A stretch of DNA of 64,000 bases from Gammaproteobacteria bacterium (GCA_029245525.1 JAQWPD010000044.1:42165-106164); one strand, 5' to 3'; shown: positions 18,172 through 28,522, counted from the first letter of the stretch. Numbers and translations are program-made. Notes: generated by a model from the letters alone, not told the origin.

Positions 18172-19418
18172 TCCTCAATCGGCACTTTGCGCAGCAGATA
18201 TAACCCACCAAGAAATAAAACCAACACCGACAAAATGCCCAACCGCTGGCTGCCGGTTAACAGCGCAACAACGCCAGTGAGTGCCGGCCCTAGAATCGCT
18301 GCGAACTTACCAAGCATGTTGTAAAAACCAAAAAACTCGGCATGCCGACCATATGGAACGAGGCGAGCATACAGCGATCGACTCAGGCTCTGCACTCCGC
18401 CCTGCACCAAGCCAATCGTGAATGCCAGCGCATAAAAATGCCAGCTGAGAGTCACAAAAGGTGCCGCAAGAGTTACCAGAACATAAACCGTTAAAGCAAT
18501 ATAGATGCCTTTACGGGCGCCAATGCGGGCACCTAAAACCCCGAACGCAATCGCGGCAGGGAACCCGACATAGTTGGTTAATAGAATGGCAGAAATTAAA
18601 TCGTCAGCTGCGAGGCCACGCGACAAACCATAGTCAACGGCCATCTTAATAATGGTGTAAACCCCATCGATATAGAGCCAATAAGCCAATAAGAACATCG
18701 CCAATGCACGATGATGACGGACATTACGTAACGTCGCTACAACCTGCCGCCAACTGGCCAGAAATGAAACACCTCGGAGTGGAGCTGAATCGGGGGCACG
18801 TTCCGGCACCCAAAGTAATAAAGGAATACTGAATACGCCCCACCAAATACCCACGGATAAAAACGACCAGCGCATGGCCTCTTCTGCTGTTGCAAGACCG
18901 AACCAATCCGGATTCATTACCATGAGCACATTCAATGTAAACAGTAATGCACCGCCCAAATAACCTAAAGCAAAACCGTAAGCCGACACGCGATCAAGCT
19001 CTGTGTCATCAGCAACATTGGTAAGCAGCGAGTCGTAAAATGAATTACCGCCAGCAAAGCCGGCGTACGCAAGCGCATACAGCACAATTGCAAATAACCA
19101 CTCGCCTTGGGCGACCCAGAACAACGCCGCAGTCATGCTTATCCCAACTGCCGCAAACAATGCCACCATGCGCTTGCGACTGCCGCGACCATCGGCCATC
19201 ACACCAAGCACCGGCGCAAATAATGCGACGATCAAACTGGCACCAGCATTAGTCCAACCCAGGCGAAATGTCGTGACTACAGATGCAGCATCATCATTCC
19301 AATAGCCCGACAACAGAATAGGAAAAAAGACGGTAACAACTGTTAATGAAAAAGCCGAGTTAGCCCAGTCGTATAAAGCCCAGCCAATAACTGTTTTACG
19401 TCCGTAAACCGGACTCAT
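18168..19418 (-). CDS. MFS transporter of the UMF1/Atg22-like group
   Basis: 416-residue protein with about 12 transmembrane helices. The opening GWALYDWANSAFSLTVVTVF is characteristic of the UMF1 (Atg22-like, BtlA) branch of the major facilitator superfamily. The motif ADGRGSRKRM corresponds to the MFS loop 2-3 signature. Substrate is unknown; relatives are annotated as possible effluxers. The start follows the rimI stop (TAATG), so it is likely cotranscribed with rimI and the uracil-DNA glycosylase upstream. Confidence 0.85.
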   Translation of the reverse strand: MSPVYGRKTVIGWALYDWANSAFSLTVVTVFFPILLSGYWNDDAASVVTTFRLGWTNAGASLIVALFAPVLGVMADGRGSRKRMVALFAAVGISMTAALFWVAQGEWLFAIVLYALAYAGFAGGNSFYDSLLTNVADDTELDRVSAYGFALGYLGGALLFTLNVLMVMNPDWFGLATAEEAMRWSFLSVGIWWGVFSIPLLLWVPERAPDSAPLRGVSFLASWRQVVATLRNVRHHRALAMFLLAYWLYIDGVYTIIKMAVDYGLSRGLAADDLISAILLTNYVGFPAAIAFGVLGARIGARKGIYIALTVYVLVTLAAPFVTLSWHFYALAFTIGLVQGGVQSLSRSLYARLVPYGRHAEFFGFYNMLGKFAAILGPALTGVVALLTGSQRLGILSVLVLFLGGLYLLRKVPIED

Positions 19419-19888
19419 TAAACCACGAGCTCTTTTGCAAAAACCACCGCATCTTCGCGGCCACTTTTCGCCTGATAGTAATTTTTACGCAGGCCCACTT
19501 CATTAAACCCCGCACGGTAATATAGATGTTTTGCCGCATCGTTTGATTCACGAACCTCAAGGTACATTTGCCTAGCACCCAACTCACGTGCCATGTCGAT
19601 CAATACATGCAACATATAGTCGCCATGACCCTTACCCTGCATTTCGGGCTCAATGCAAAGGTTTAATAAGTGCGCCTCACCCACTGCTGCCGACAGCATG
19701 CCATAGCCAAACAGCATGCCGTGACGCTCGAACACAATGCCGTGGTAACCAGAGGCTAAACAGTCGCGAAAGGTGTTTGCATACCAAGGGAATGCATAGG
19801 ATCTGGATTCAATAACCGTAACCGCAGGAATATCCTCCAATGTCATACTGCGAATCTCCGGCAAAGATTCATTTCTTGCAGCACTCAT
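19418..19888 (-). CDS. rimI: Ribosomal protein S18 alanine N-acetyltransferase RimI
   Basis: 156-residue GNAT acetyltransferase. It shows the N-terminal MTLEDIPAVTVIESRSY segment typical of RimI, the acetyl-CoA loop EMQGKGHGDYML near residue 85, and the C-terminal motif NDAAKHLYYRAGFNEVGLRK. RimI acetylates the N-terminal alanine of S18. It sits between a family 4 uracil-DNA glycosylase and an MFS gene; ATG at 19888 follows the upstream stop directly. Confidence 0.9.
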   Translation of the reverse strand: MSAARNESLPEIRSMTLEDIPAVTVIESRSYAFPWYANTFRDCLASGYHGIVFERHGMLFGYGMLSAAVGEAHLLNLCIEPEMQGKGHGDYMLHVLIDMARELGARQMYLEVRESNDAAKHLYYRAGFNEVGLRKNYYQAKSGREDAVVFAKELVV

Positions 19889-20734
19889 TCAGACCGCCGG
19901 GGAGAGAGTACGCCGCGCCAGTTGCAGATCCTCCCACACACGCGCTTTCTCGCTGGGACGGCTCAAGAGATATCTTGGGTGATAGGTCACAATGAGGGGG
20001 GTATCCGCAGTGGCATGTCGATGCACCTGACCGCGCAGGGCCGTAACAGAAATATCGGTATCGACACCAGTGAGATAGCGTCCGGCTGTCAGACCAAGGG
20101 CCAGAATAAGGCTAGGCCGCACTAATGCAATCTCTGCTTCAAGATGTCCGGCGCAGCTATGCACCTCTGATGCCTCAGGCGGTCGCTGCTCAGCTGCCAT
20201 GCACTTCGTCATATGAGTAATGTAAACCTGCGATCGATCGAATCCAATTGAGGCCAGCATACCGTTTAAGAGAGCGCCGCTCCGACCGGCAAAGGGCTGA
20301 CCCGCTGCATCGTCAGCCGAAGAAGGCGCTTCGCCAACAATAAGGCAGGCCGCAGACTGACTGCCCGAACCAACGATCGCGCAAGTGCGGTCGGCATGCC
20401 GTGGGCATGCAATACAAGCCGACACCAAAGGTATTAAATCATTCCAAGTCGTCGCGGATGGTATAACCTGTTCGACTGGCTTCTGAGGCGCTACCGCCGA
20501 TGCAGACGTGTGAAGCTGCGCTGCATTAAGCGCCAGCTCAGGGGCCGAGGGTTTCTGCGCAGACGCGCCCTCCGACTGAGATGTTACTGCTTGCGGCGAG
20601 GAAGGGCCCAGGCTCAGCTCAGCATCAAGCGCTTCAATCGTCTCACAGTCTGGCGATTGGCTGCGCAAACGCCATTCCCGAATACCCATTGCTCTGAGCA
20701 CATCAGAACGGCGCGCATGGCTATGATCAGTCAT
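19889..20734 (-). CDS. Family 4-type uracil-DNA glycosylase
   Basis: 281-residue enzyme removing uracil from DNA. The C-terminal two thirds carry the family 4/5 features: CIACPRHADRTC and the later THMTKC/HSC cysteines that would hold a 4Fe-4S cluster, the active-site motif GEAPSSADDAAGQPFAGRSG, and TYHPRYLLSRPSEKARVW. The first 100 residues are low complexity (Ser, Ala, Gln-rich) and not conserved. It is next to rimI, a common arrangement in gammaproteobacteria. Confidence 0.88.
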   Translation of the reverse strand: MTDHSHARRSDVLRAMGIREWRLRSQSPDCETIEALDAELSLGPSSPQAVTSQSEGASAQKPSAPELALNAAQLHTSASAVAPQKPVEQVIPSATTWNDLIPLVSACIACPRHADRTCAIVGSGSQSAACLIVGEAPSSADDAAGQPFAGRSGALLNGMLASIGFDRSQVYITHMTKCMAAEQRPPEASEVHSCAGHLEAEIALVRPSLILALGLTAGRYLTGVDTDISVTALRGQVHRHATADTPLIVTYHPRYLLSRPSEKARVWEDLQLARRTLSPAV

Positions 20735-20751
20735 ACGCTGGCAGCCGCAGG

Positions 20752-21636
20752 TCAGGTCTGATCATGGTAATCATTGCCATCAGCTTCCGGATCGACCTCA
20801 ACAATCTTTGCAGGCCGCATTTTTCGAAAGAGCCAGTAAACAGGACCTGAGATCGCAAAACTTGCTGCCAAGCAAAACAGCACCAACGGTGGATTCAGGG
20901 CGATAAGCACAAACACCATTGGCACGATGATGATATAGGTAAATGAAATCTGCTTACGTGTACCGATTTCTTTAAAGCTGTAATAGTCAAAACGCGACAC
21001 CATTAAGGCGCCGGCTGCTGCCGTCACTAGAAACGCCAGCGTCAGCGATCCGCCTCCCGACCACCCAAGATCGGCGGCCAACCAAACAAAACTTGCCACC
21101 AAAGAGGCCGCTGGAGGGCTCGGTAAACCTTGAAAGAACTGTTTGCTGGTGCTTGCCGAGATCACATTAAATCGTGCTAAGCGCAGCGCTGCCGAAACCG
21201 TATAGGTAAATGCGGCAAGCCAGCCTAACTTGCCCCATATCGGGCCAGTCTCCACCAAACGCTCTATGCCCCACTGATAGACCACAATCGCCGGTGCCAA
21301 ACCAAAAGCGATCATATCTGAAAGGCTGTCATACTCTTTACCAAAATCACTTTCCGTGCGCGTAAGCCGGGCAATCTTGCCATCCAGACCGTCAAAGATC
21401 TGCGCCACGAAAATCGCAATAGCCGCTTTATCGAAGTTACCGTCGATCGACGCAACAATGGCATAAAAACCCGCAAACAATGCGGCTGTAGTCATCAGAT
21501 TCGGCAGCAGATAGGTTCCTTTGCTGCGAATCAGGCGTTTTTTATCAGATGTCTCGAGCATAATGTTTTTGACGCGGCCCATGCCGGCTATACCCCTAGG
21601 AGCGGAGAGTTTGCCATGTGAACCATCCAAATTCAT
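20752..21636 (-). CDS. pssA: CDP-diacylglycerol-serine O-phosphatidyltransferase
   Basis: 294-residue membrane enzyme making phosphatidylserine, the precursor of phosphatidylethanolamine. The CDP-alcohol phosphotransferase signature is present as DGLDGKIAR...GKEYDSLSD (near residues 80-105), with multiple transmembrane helices. It is the Bacillus-type PssA, not the phospholipase-D-like enzyme of E. coli. N-terminal 30 residues are extra and polar; a start at the internal ATG (MLETSDKKRL) is possible. Located upstream of the glycosylase and rimI. Confidence 0.88.
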   Translation of the reverse strand: MNLDGSHGKLSAPRGIAGMGRVKNIMLETSDKKRLIRSKGTYLLPNLMTTAALFAGFYAIVASIDGNFDKAAIAIFVAQIFDGLDGKIARLTRTESDFGKEYDSLSDMIAFGLAPAIVVYQWGIERLVETGPIWGKLGWLAAFTYTVSAALRLARFNVISASTSKQFFQGLPSPPAASLVASFVWLAADLGWSGGGSLTLAFLVTAAAGALMVSRFDYYSFKEIGTRKQISFTYIIIVPMVFVLIALNPPLVLFCLAASFAISGPVYWLFRKMRPAKIVEVDPEADGNDYHDQT

Positions 21637-21737
21637 CCAGTCCGCGTGGGTTTGGTCCGTGCGGGCGGCGACTTAAGTCTGTTTAATGGTTAGAATATTG
21701 ACCGCTTACCCTTACTTATCAGTCATACAGCCCTATC

Positions 21738-23447
21738 ATGCGCCTCTCAAACCTACCCGTCACTACTCTAAAAGAAGTTCCAGCTGATGCCGAAGTTATC
21801 AGCCATCGGCTGATGCTCCGCGCTGGATTAATTCGGAAACTCGCTTCCGGGCTATTTACATGGATGCCCTTGGGGCTGAAAGTTCTGCACAAAGTCGAGC
21901 AACTGGTGCGCAGTGAAATGGACCGCGCCGGTGCGCTGGAGATCCTCATGCCTGCCATTCAGCCTGCCGAATTGTGGGAGGAAACCGGCCGCTGGAATAA
22001 ATACGGCTCACTGTTGTTGCGCATAAATGACCGGCACGGTCGTAATTTTTGCTTCGGCCCGACGCACGAAGAAGTGGTCACCGATGTCGCGCGTAAAGAT
22101 CTGCGCAGCTACAAACAACTGCCAGTTACTTATTATCAGATTCAAACTAAATTCCGCGATGAAATTCGTCCTCGCTTCGGCTTAATGCGGGCACGCGAAT
22201 TCATTATGAAAGATGCTTATTCATTCCATACCGATACTGAATCATTGGAACAAACCTACGACAGTATGGCAAAAGCCTATACCAATATTCTCAGCCGCAT
22301 CGGTCTAGAATTCCGTCCTGTCGATGCTGCGGCTGGTGAAATCGGTGGGTCTAAATCCTGCGAGTTTCATGTGCTCGCTGATTCGGGCGAAGATGGTATT
22401 GCCTATTGCGACAACGACAACTTTGCAATGAATGTCGAACTCGCTCCTACATTCCCGCCAGAAGGCGCGCGCGCTGCTGCTACCGAAACTATGACCATTG
22501 TTAGCACCCCTGGCATGCGGACCATTGATGACATCACCGAGTTCCTCAAGATACACCCATCACGATGCCTGAAAACATTGCTGGTCGAAGCTGACGACGA
22601 CAGCCTAATTGCCTTAATCGTTCGTGGTGATCATGAATTAAACGCGCTCAAAGCAGAGCAAATTGACGGTGTTAAAACGCCACTTACCATGGCCAACAGC
22701 GAGCAGATTCTGGCAGCAACGGGAACAGGCCCCGGGTTTGTCGGGCCGGTTGGTCTCGATCTGCCTATTTGGGTTGACCACAGCGCTGCTTTTGTAAGCG
22801 ATTTTATCTGCGGAGGGAATGCAAGTGATGAGCACTGCGCTGGTGTGAACTGGGGCCGTGATCTGCCCGAACCCACCACCGCGGACCTGCGCAATGTGCA
22901 GGCCGGTGATCGCAGTCCCGGTGGTGGCACTATTGCCATCGCCCGCGGTATCGAAGTGGGTCACATCTTTCAGCTGGGTGACCAGTACAGCAAGAGCATG
23001 AATCTGAATGTGCTGGACCAAAACGGTAAGGCACTAACTCCCCTTATGGGTTGCTACGGTATCGGTATATCTCGTCTAGTCGCCGCAGCCATTGAGCAAA
23101 ATAATGATGACAACGGCATCATCTGGCCGACGGCTATTAGTCCGTTCCCGGTCACTATCCTGGGCTTGAACTACACTCGTTCGCAGGTGGTAAAAGAGGC
23201 TGTAGACAATCTAGCTGAAGCGCTGAGCAAATCGGGTATCGAAGCTTTAATTGATGACCGTGACGCGCGTCCCGGCGTAAAATTCGCAGACTCTGATTTA
23301 ATGGGCATACCGCATCGGCTAGTTGTCGGCGAGCGCGGGCTTAAGGAAGGTAAAATTGAGTACCGCCATCGTCGGGCCAGCGAAACCGAAGAGGTTGAGT
23401 TAACTAATGCTCTGGCATTTATTCAGGCAAAACTCGAAACGCATTAA
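21738..23447 (+). CDS. proS: Proline-tRNA ligase
   Basis: 569-residue class II synthetase of the bacterial type with an inserted editing domain (about residues 220-400) that clears Ala-tRNA-Pro. Motif 2/3 regions are seen as GPTHEEVVTD and FRDEIRPRFGLMRAREFIMKD near the start and CYGIGISRLVAAAIEQN near 435-450; the anticodon-binding domain is C-terminal. Size matches E. coli ProS (572). Divergent from pssA. Confidence 0.97.
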   Translation: MRLSNLPVTTLKEVPADAEVISHRLMLRAGLIRKLASGLFTWMPLGLKVLHKVEQLVRSEMDRAGALEILMPAIQPAELWEETGRWNKYGSLLLRINDRHGRNFCFGPTHEEVVTDVARKDLRSYKQLPVTYYQIQTKFRDEIRPRFGLMRAREFIMKDAYSFHTDTESLEQTYDSMAKAYTNILSRIGLEFRPVDAAAGEIGGSKSCEFHVLADSGEDGIAYCDNDNFAMNVELAPTFPPEGARAAATETMTIVSTPGMRTIDDITEFLKIHPSRCLKTLLVEADDDSLIALIVRGDHELNALKAEQIDGVKTPLTMANSEQILAATGTGPGFVGPVGLDLPIWVDHSAAFVSDFICGGNASDEHCAGVNWGRDLPEPTTADLRNVQAGDRSPGGGTIAIARGIEVGHIFQLGDQYSKSMNLNVLDQNGKALTPLMGCYGIGISRLVAAAIEQNNDDNGIIWPTAISPFPVTILGLNYTRSQVVKEAVDNLAEALSKSGIEALIDDRDARPGVKFADSDLMGIPHRLVVGERGLKEGKIEYRHRRASETEEVELTNALAFIQAKLETH

Positions 23448-23457
23448 GCTAGAAGCA

Positions 23458-24036
23458 ATGCATCACAAAGTGCGCTGCTGCAGAGCACTGATACTGGTCT
23501 TCAGCAGTGTGCTCATGCCAGCGCAAATCGCCTATGCGCAAAACGATCCAGAGCTCACCCAGCTTCTGCTGGACGCAGTCAGCAATACCGATAGCTTTTC
23601 AGATCGATTTGATGCCGAAGTGTGGCTAAAAGACATGTCCGATCGTTTAATACTCACAGTTCCCGACCATGCGGAACGCATCGAAATTCTAACCCGTGTG
23701 CATCAGGAGGCAACCCGTGCCGAGCTGCCGCCGGAACTGGTGCTTGCAGTAATTGATATAGAAAGTCGGTTTGACCGTTTCGCTATTTCAACGGCTGGTG
23801 CGCGCGGCCTGATGCAGGTTATGCCGTTTTGGCTGGATGAACTTGAGCGCCCAGATGATAACCTGTTCGAAATCGACATTAATCTCCGGATGGGTTGCAC
23901 TATACTCAAGCATTACATGGACAGAGAATCCGGCGATATGACGCGCGCACTCGCGCGCTACAATGGCAGCTACGGCGAAACTTGGTATTCAGAAAAAGTA
24001 CTGGGGCGGCTGAGTAACAAATGGTTTCGCAATTAA
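23458..24036 (+). CDS. Lytic transglycosylase (SLT domain), periplasmic
   Basis: 192-residue exported protein that would cleave peptidoglycan glycan strands. A signal peptide occupies the first 26 residues (ends AYA-Q). The SLT domain begins with ELPPELVLAVIDIESRF, with the catalytic Glu in IDIES, followed by AISTAGARGLMQVMP and LARYNGS. ATG at 23458 is chosen over the in-frame 23407 because it begins the signal peptide. It lies 10 bases after proS, the order seen in Pseudomonas. Confidence 0.9.
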   Translation: MHHKVRCCRALILVFSSVLMPAQIAYAQNDPELTQLLLDAVSNTDSFSDRFDAEVWLKDMSDRLILTVPDHAERIEILTRVHQEATRAELPPELVLAVIDIESRFDRFAISTAGARGLMQVMPFWLDELERPDDNLFEIDINLRMGCTILKHYMDRESGDMTRALARYNGSYGETWYSEKVLGRLSNKWFRN

Positions 24037-24059
24037 ATCTTTTGCAGAGCCACTGATGC

Positions 24060-24350
24060 TTAGATACGCAATACCGAAAACCCCGAAGCAGGCAATGCAT
24101 TGCGCATGCTCTCATCACAGGGCAATTCTTCAACTTGATGAACAATTGCCAGCTTTGGGCCTTCATGCAACCACCGATGCAATGTTTCCAACGCAACGGG
24201 GTCGCCCACAGCAACTACCTCGACCGATCCATCAGGCCGGTTAAGGACCGAGCCCGACAAATTTAATTCAGTGGCCCGACGCGCTGTGCTTGACCTAAAA
24301 AAAACGCCCTGCACTTTTCCGAAGACCCTATAGCATTTTATCAATTGCAT
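24060..24350 (-). CDS. acyP: Acylphosphatase
   Basis: 96-residue enzyme hydrolysing acyl phosphates. The family signature is visible: GKVQGVFFRSSTARRA with the phosphate-binding Arg, then SGSVLNRPDGSVEVVAVGD containing the catalytic Asn. Length is standard (about 90-100). It is convergent with the lytic transglycosylase, 23 bases apart. Confidence 0.9.
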   Translation of the reverse strand: MQLIKCYRVFGKVQGVFFRSSTARRATELNLSGSVLNRPDGSVEVVAVGDPVALETLHRWLHEGPKLAIVHQVEELPCDESMRNALPASGFSVLRI

Positions 24351-24538
24351 TGATGGACACCAATCATAAGCTGCTCTGCAAAAAAGGCCTCATTCAGCCT
24401 GTTTATTGTTGCGCATAAGAAACATTTCGCATAGCTTCAGCATACGTGAGTTAAACGCATATGTTGAAAGAACTGCCGATTACAGGGCCACGATCTTGCA
24501 GCACGCGTTTCGACCTTAACTTGAAGGAAGGCTAGAAT

Positions 24539-24586
24539 ATGCCACTAACAGCTGCCCGCTTCGAGCGCATTAAAGCAACCCACTAA
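24539..24586 (+). other. Possible 15-residue leader ORF upstream of arsC
   Basis: ATG at 24539 follows AAGGAAGG by 7 bases and opens a 15-codon frame (MPLTAARFERIKATH) ending 18 bases before arsC. Another short frame (24461-24535, 24 codons) precedes it. The good ribosome binding site is the only support. It may be a leader peptide or chance. The rest of the 254-base gap between acyP and arsC shows nothing else. Confidence 0.25.
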
Positions 24587-24604
24587 ACAATCAGGCATTA
24601 CGAC

Positions 24605-24952
24605 ATGGACATCACGCTTTATCACAACCCGCATTGCTCAAAGTCACGCAAAACGCTGCAGTTACTGAAAGACAATGGCCACAAACCCATTGTTGTGGAA
24701 TATTTAAAAACGCCCCCCGATGCTGCAACGCTTAAGCAGATTATTCTCGCCCTCGGAACTGATGCCAATGGCATTATGCGGACGGCCGAGGAAGAGTACA
24801 AAGCAGAACAAGACCAGTTTGATGTGCTGGACGAGACCGGCAAGATTGCATGGCTCTGCCGGCACCCCAAGGTCATCCAACGTCCGATTGTGGTCCACGG
24901 CAAGCGTGCTCGCATCGGTCGTCCTCCAGAAGACGTTCTGGATATCTTGTAA
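24605..24952 (+). CDS. arsC: ArsC-type arsenate reductase, glutaredoxin-dependent
   Basis: 115-residue thioredoxin-fold reductase. The active cysteine is C11 in YHNPHCSKSRKTL, and the ArsC arginine region is RPIVVHGKRARIGRPPEDV near the C-terminus. No ars operon genes (arsR, arsB) are nearby; instead it precedes a WrbA-like gene and DUF2069, the same order as in Pseudomonas, so a housekeeping reductase role (YffB/ArsC group) is possible. Confidence 0.85.
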   Translation: MDITLYHNPHCSKSRKTLQLLKDNGHKPIVVEYLKTPPDAATLKQIILALGTDANGIMRTAEEEYKAEQDQFDVLDETGKIAWLCRHPKVIQRPIVVHGKRARIGRPPEDVLDIL

Positions 24953-24959
24953 GGAATAA

Positions 24960-25682
<723 letters not shown>

Positions 25683-25734
25683 GCTCAGCTCATAAAAAAC
25701 GTAAGCGCTTCACAACCCTTAGCGGAAACTTCAT

Positions 25735-26052
25735 ATGACCCTGCTCTATCGTATCTCAGTTGCCCTGCTCTTCGCCCTGAGCACTGCAACCACGCTCTGG
25801 CTGCAAAGTGATGCCAGTAGTCAGCTTTGGCTTGTCATTTTGCTTGGAATTGCTATCCCAGCATTACTGCTACTGGGCGCGCTCCGGCGCATCCGCAACT
25901 GGGGTAACCTTATTGCACTCGCAATGATCTTTTATGCCACTCTCGGTGTAATGGATGTGATAGCAAGCTCAGGAGAGTTTCTTCTGGCTTTTGCAGTAGC
26001 CAGCATATCCATCAGCTTGTTCTTTGTCGCCATCTACGCCCAACGGGGATAA
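25735..26052 (+). CDS. DUF2069 membrane protein
   Basis: 105-residue protein with about four transmembrane helices and no charged domains, matching the DUF2069 family. Function is unknown. In Pseudomonas and relatives it lies in the arsC-wrbA-DUF2069 group next to hda, as here. Convergent with hda across a 89-base gap. Confidence 0.8.
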   Translation: MTLLYRISVALLFALSTATTLWLQSDASSQLWLVILLGIAIPALLLLGALRRIRNWGNLIALAMIFYATLGVMDVIASSGEFLLAFAVASISISLFFVAIYAQRG

Positions 26053-26141
26053 GCATAAGAAGGTGCTGCATCAAAAGCTTTTCTATTGCGTTGTGAGGCA
26101 CTTTCTCCGTTCCGCTAGGCTGTCTTTCGTGCAAAAAAATA

Positions 26142-26831
26142 TTAGCTCTGATCACCCAGCACCTCACGAACAAACGGCACCGTTAACTTCCGCTGAGCCG
26201 TTAATGCTTGTTTATCTAAGCGATCGAGCAACGCAAACAATACGCTGGGGCTGCGATTAACCCGGGTCAATAAGTAGCTCGCTGTTTCTTCCGGTAAATT
26301 CAAACCGCGCCATGCAGCCCGCTTCTGCAGAGCAAACACGCTGTCCTTATCGCTCAATGCATGCAGTCGAAAAGTAGCCCCGGAAGCCAGCCTCGACATC
26401 AGGTCACGCAGACTAAAACCCGCGCCGCCCGGAGCAACATTTGCAGCAACAACTAAGCGCCCGCCTGTCTGAAATAGCTCTTCGTACAATCGAAAGAGTG
26501 CCGCCTCCCAATCGTGGTTAGTAGCAATTGCCTGCACATCATCGACGCAAATAAGCTCCAGTTCGCCCATACCTTCAAGCATTCCTGGCTGCATCGTTGC
26601 ATCGCCCAACGGCAAATATGCTGAGGAAACACCATTGATGCCGGCTTGAGCAATCAATGCCTGCAACAAATGCGATTTGCCTGCATCCTGATTACCCCAT
26701 AGCCAAACTACGCCCTGCTCACCCTTTACCAAGCGCTGCAAGGCAAATACAGCGGCCGCATTTTCACCCGCATAGAAACTTTCAAACACGGCATAATCGG
26801 CAAGTTGCACATCGAGGGACAGCTGATGCAT
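26142..26831 (-). CDS. hda: DnaA regulatory inactivator Hda
   Basis: 229-residue AAA+ protein related to DnaA domain III that, with the sliding clamp, stimulates hydrolysis of DnaA-bound ATP and so limits replication initiation. It shows the N-terminal clamp-binding-like motif QLSLDVQL, Walker A WGNQDAGKSHLLQA, Walker B LELICVDDVQAI and an arginine-finger region. ATG at 26831 begins at this clamp-binding motif; the frame to 26888 overlaps the upstream gene and is rejected. Two bases after the CDP-alcohol gene. Confidence 0.92.
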   Translation of the reverse strand: MHQLSLDVQLADYAVFESFYAGENAAAVFALQRLVKGEQGVVWLWGNQDAGKSHLLQALIAQAGINGVSSAYLPLGDATMQPGMLEGMGELELICVDDVQAIATNHDWEAALFRLYEELFQTGGRLVVAANVAPGGAGFSLRDLMSRLASGATFRLHALSDKDSVFALQKRAAWRGLNLPEETASYLLTRVNRSPSVLFALLDRLDKQALTAQRKLTVPFVREVLGDQS

Positions 26832-26833
26832 TG

Positions 26834-27415
26834 CTACCTGGCCCTTTCTTTGCCGCGGTTGGACAGAGCGCGGGCACCCCAGGTCCAAATGTAGTCGAGG
26901 CCGCTGATCAAACTACTGACAAACACCGACGTGCCTAAAATCAATAACCCCAATTCACCGGGCAAGCCAATGGCTTGTTGTGCCACTACACCGAGCACAT
27001 AAATTAATTGCAAGAACGTATTCACCTTACTGATCCAGGTGGGGTTTGCATACACCTCGCCGATAAGCCATTGATAGGCAAACCCGCCGACAACAATTGC
27101 AATATCACGACCAATAACGACCGCCATTAGCCAAACCGGCACCAGGCCCAAGTCCGTCAATACCAGAAAGATCGCCACCAGCAAAAATTTATCGGCCAAT
27201 GGGTCAAGAAAGCCACCCAGACGGCTAGTCCAGTTAAACCGTTTAGCCAGATAACCATCCAGGGCATCTGAAGCGGCCGCTAGCGAGGCCAGCAATAAGG
27301 CCAAAGCAAAACGCTCATCGAGCAGTAAATACAAAATAGGCGCGATCAGCAGCACCCGAATAGCACAGATCCAGTTTGGAATTTGACGAGCTTGAAACAG
27401 ATTGGCAAACAACAT
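26834..27415 (-). CDS. CDP-alcohol phosphatidyltransferase, PgsA-like
   Basis: 193-residue inner-membrane enzyme with the CDP-alcohol phosphotransferase motif SDALDGYLAKRF...GGFLDPLADK at about residues 47-77 and several transmembrane helices. It resembles PgsA and cardiolipin-synthase-like family members; the alcohol substrate cannot be assigned from the sequence. It sits between DUF2066 and hda, as in Pseudomonas-type genomes. Whether the true pgsA lies elsewhere cannot be seen here. Confidence 0.85.
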   Translation of the reverse strand: MLFANLFQARQIPNWICAIRVLLIAPILYLLLDERFALALLLASLAAASDALDGYLAKRFNWTSRLGGFLDPLADKFLLVAIFLVLTDLGLVPVWLMAVVIGRDIAIVVGGFAYQWLIGEVYANPTWISKVNTFLQLIYVLGVVAQQAIGLPGELGLLILGTSVFVSSLISGLDYIWTWGARALSNRGKERAR

Positions 27416-27433
27416 AATCGGTAAAATTATTCC

Positions 27434-28522
27434 TTACTCAATGGTGTACACCAGTCCATCGGCGACCCTGTAGCTGTCTAGGGTTGCAGCGCTACCCGCT
27501 GGGGCAACCTCAGCGCTCCCCCCAGCCCATTCATACAATACCCCGCCCTGACTGATATCGCGGTTGAGTCTTTCACTGTCGCTTCTGGCAGCAATAGAAA
27601 ACTCGACCGCACCGGCCACGACACGGGAGACGTGAACCCGCTCAACAATAGACAGTCCCCGCAGATAATCGAGCACTCGCGCATAGTCATCTAACGTATT
27701 AATCCCTCGCACTGTAACTGTAATGGCATCGGCGGCGGCAGCAAACGTGGCAAGCTGCTGCCCGAGCATATCAGCGGCAACTCTCGGACCATCGCCTAGC
27801 TCACCAACCCACTCAGCACCCTCGCTCCCCGCAACAAACATCGACCAGCGCACCTTAGGCACCTTTGCACCTGACAGTCGAAGCCGGCCAATCAAAACAA
27901 CATTAGCTGAATATCGCGCAGATGCCGCCAACATGATGTCACCAAAACCACCCCAAACATCGGCAAATGAAACCTGAACTAAATCCTCACCGTCCATTAA
28001 AGGCAGTATTAATGGCAACCCGCGCTTATCAGCTGATTCGTACAATGCCTGTCTATAGCTGTCAGCGATAGCGACATTATTACCAAACAGCCCTCCAGCA
28101 GCGCCCAGCACACTGCGTCTGCCCCCTCCTTCGTCAACAGCCAACCAAACAACAATCGCTGGACGCTCAGCGCTCCAGACCGGAAGCTCAGCTGCATCCA
28201 GCTCGCGCCTTAGCACCAGCTGATCGAAAGTCACACTAATCTGGCCATTTTCGAGCATCCGGTACTGCTGGATAAAAGCACCCGCATTAGAAAACCGTGC
28301 AGCCTGCTCAGCTGGGAGGTTCTCCTGACCGGTCACCTTCACCAGAACTTCGGCCAAAGCCGCTGAAAATGCCCGAGCACGGGCGCTGCTGCTGCTATCG
28401 GCAAGCTCCACATTGGCTGTGTACAAGCCATCTACATGAGCGGCTTGCGCCAGTCCGCCACACCAAAAGGTGACCGCAAAGACGGCAAATAAAGTTAGCT
28501 GTTTCAAAGAAATTTTCATCAT
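27434..28522 (-). CDS. DUF2066 periplasmic protein
   Basis: 362-residue protein with a signal peptide ending near AQA-A and a family-typical core (ARARAFSAALAEVLVKVTGQ; IVVWLAVDEGGGRRSVLG). Function is unknown. The gene is divergent from purM, as in Pseudomonas. ATG at 28522, followed directly by a second ATG, is preferred over 28555 because the signal peptide starts there. The ribosome binding site is weak. Confidence 0.85.
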   Translation of the reverse strand: MMKISLKQLTLFAVFAVTFWCGGLAQAAHVDGLYTANVELADSSSSARARAFSAALAEVLVKVTGQENLPAEQAARFSNAGAFIQQYRMLENGQISVTFDQLVLRRELDAAELPVWSAERPAIVVWLAVDEGGGRRSVLGAAGGLFGNNVAIADSYRQALYESADKRGLPLILPLMDGEDLVQVSFADVWGGFGDIMLAASARYSANVVLIGRLRLSGAKVPKVRWSMFVAGSEGAEWVGELGDGPRVAADMLGQQLATFAAAADAITVTVRGINTLDDYARVLDYLRGLSIVERVHVSRVVAGAVEFSIAARSDSERLNRDISQGGVLYEWAGGSAEVAPAGSAATLDSYRVADGLVYTIE

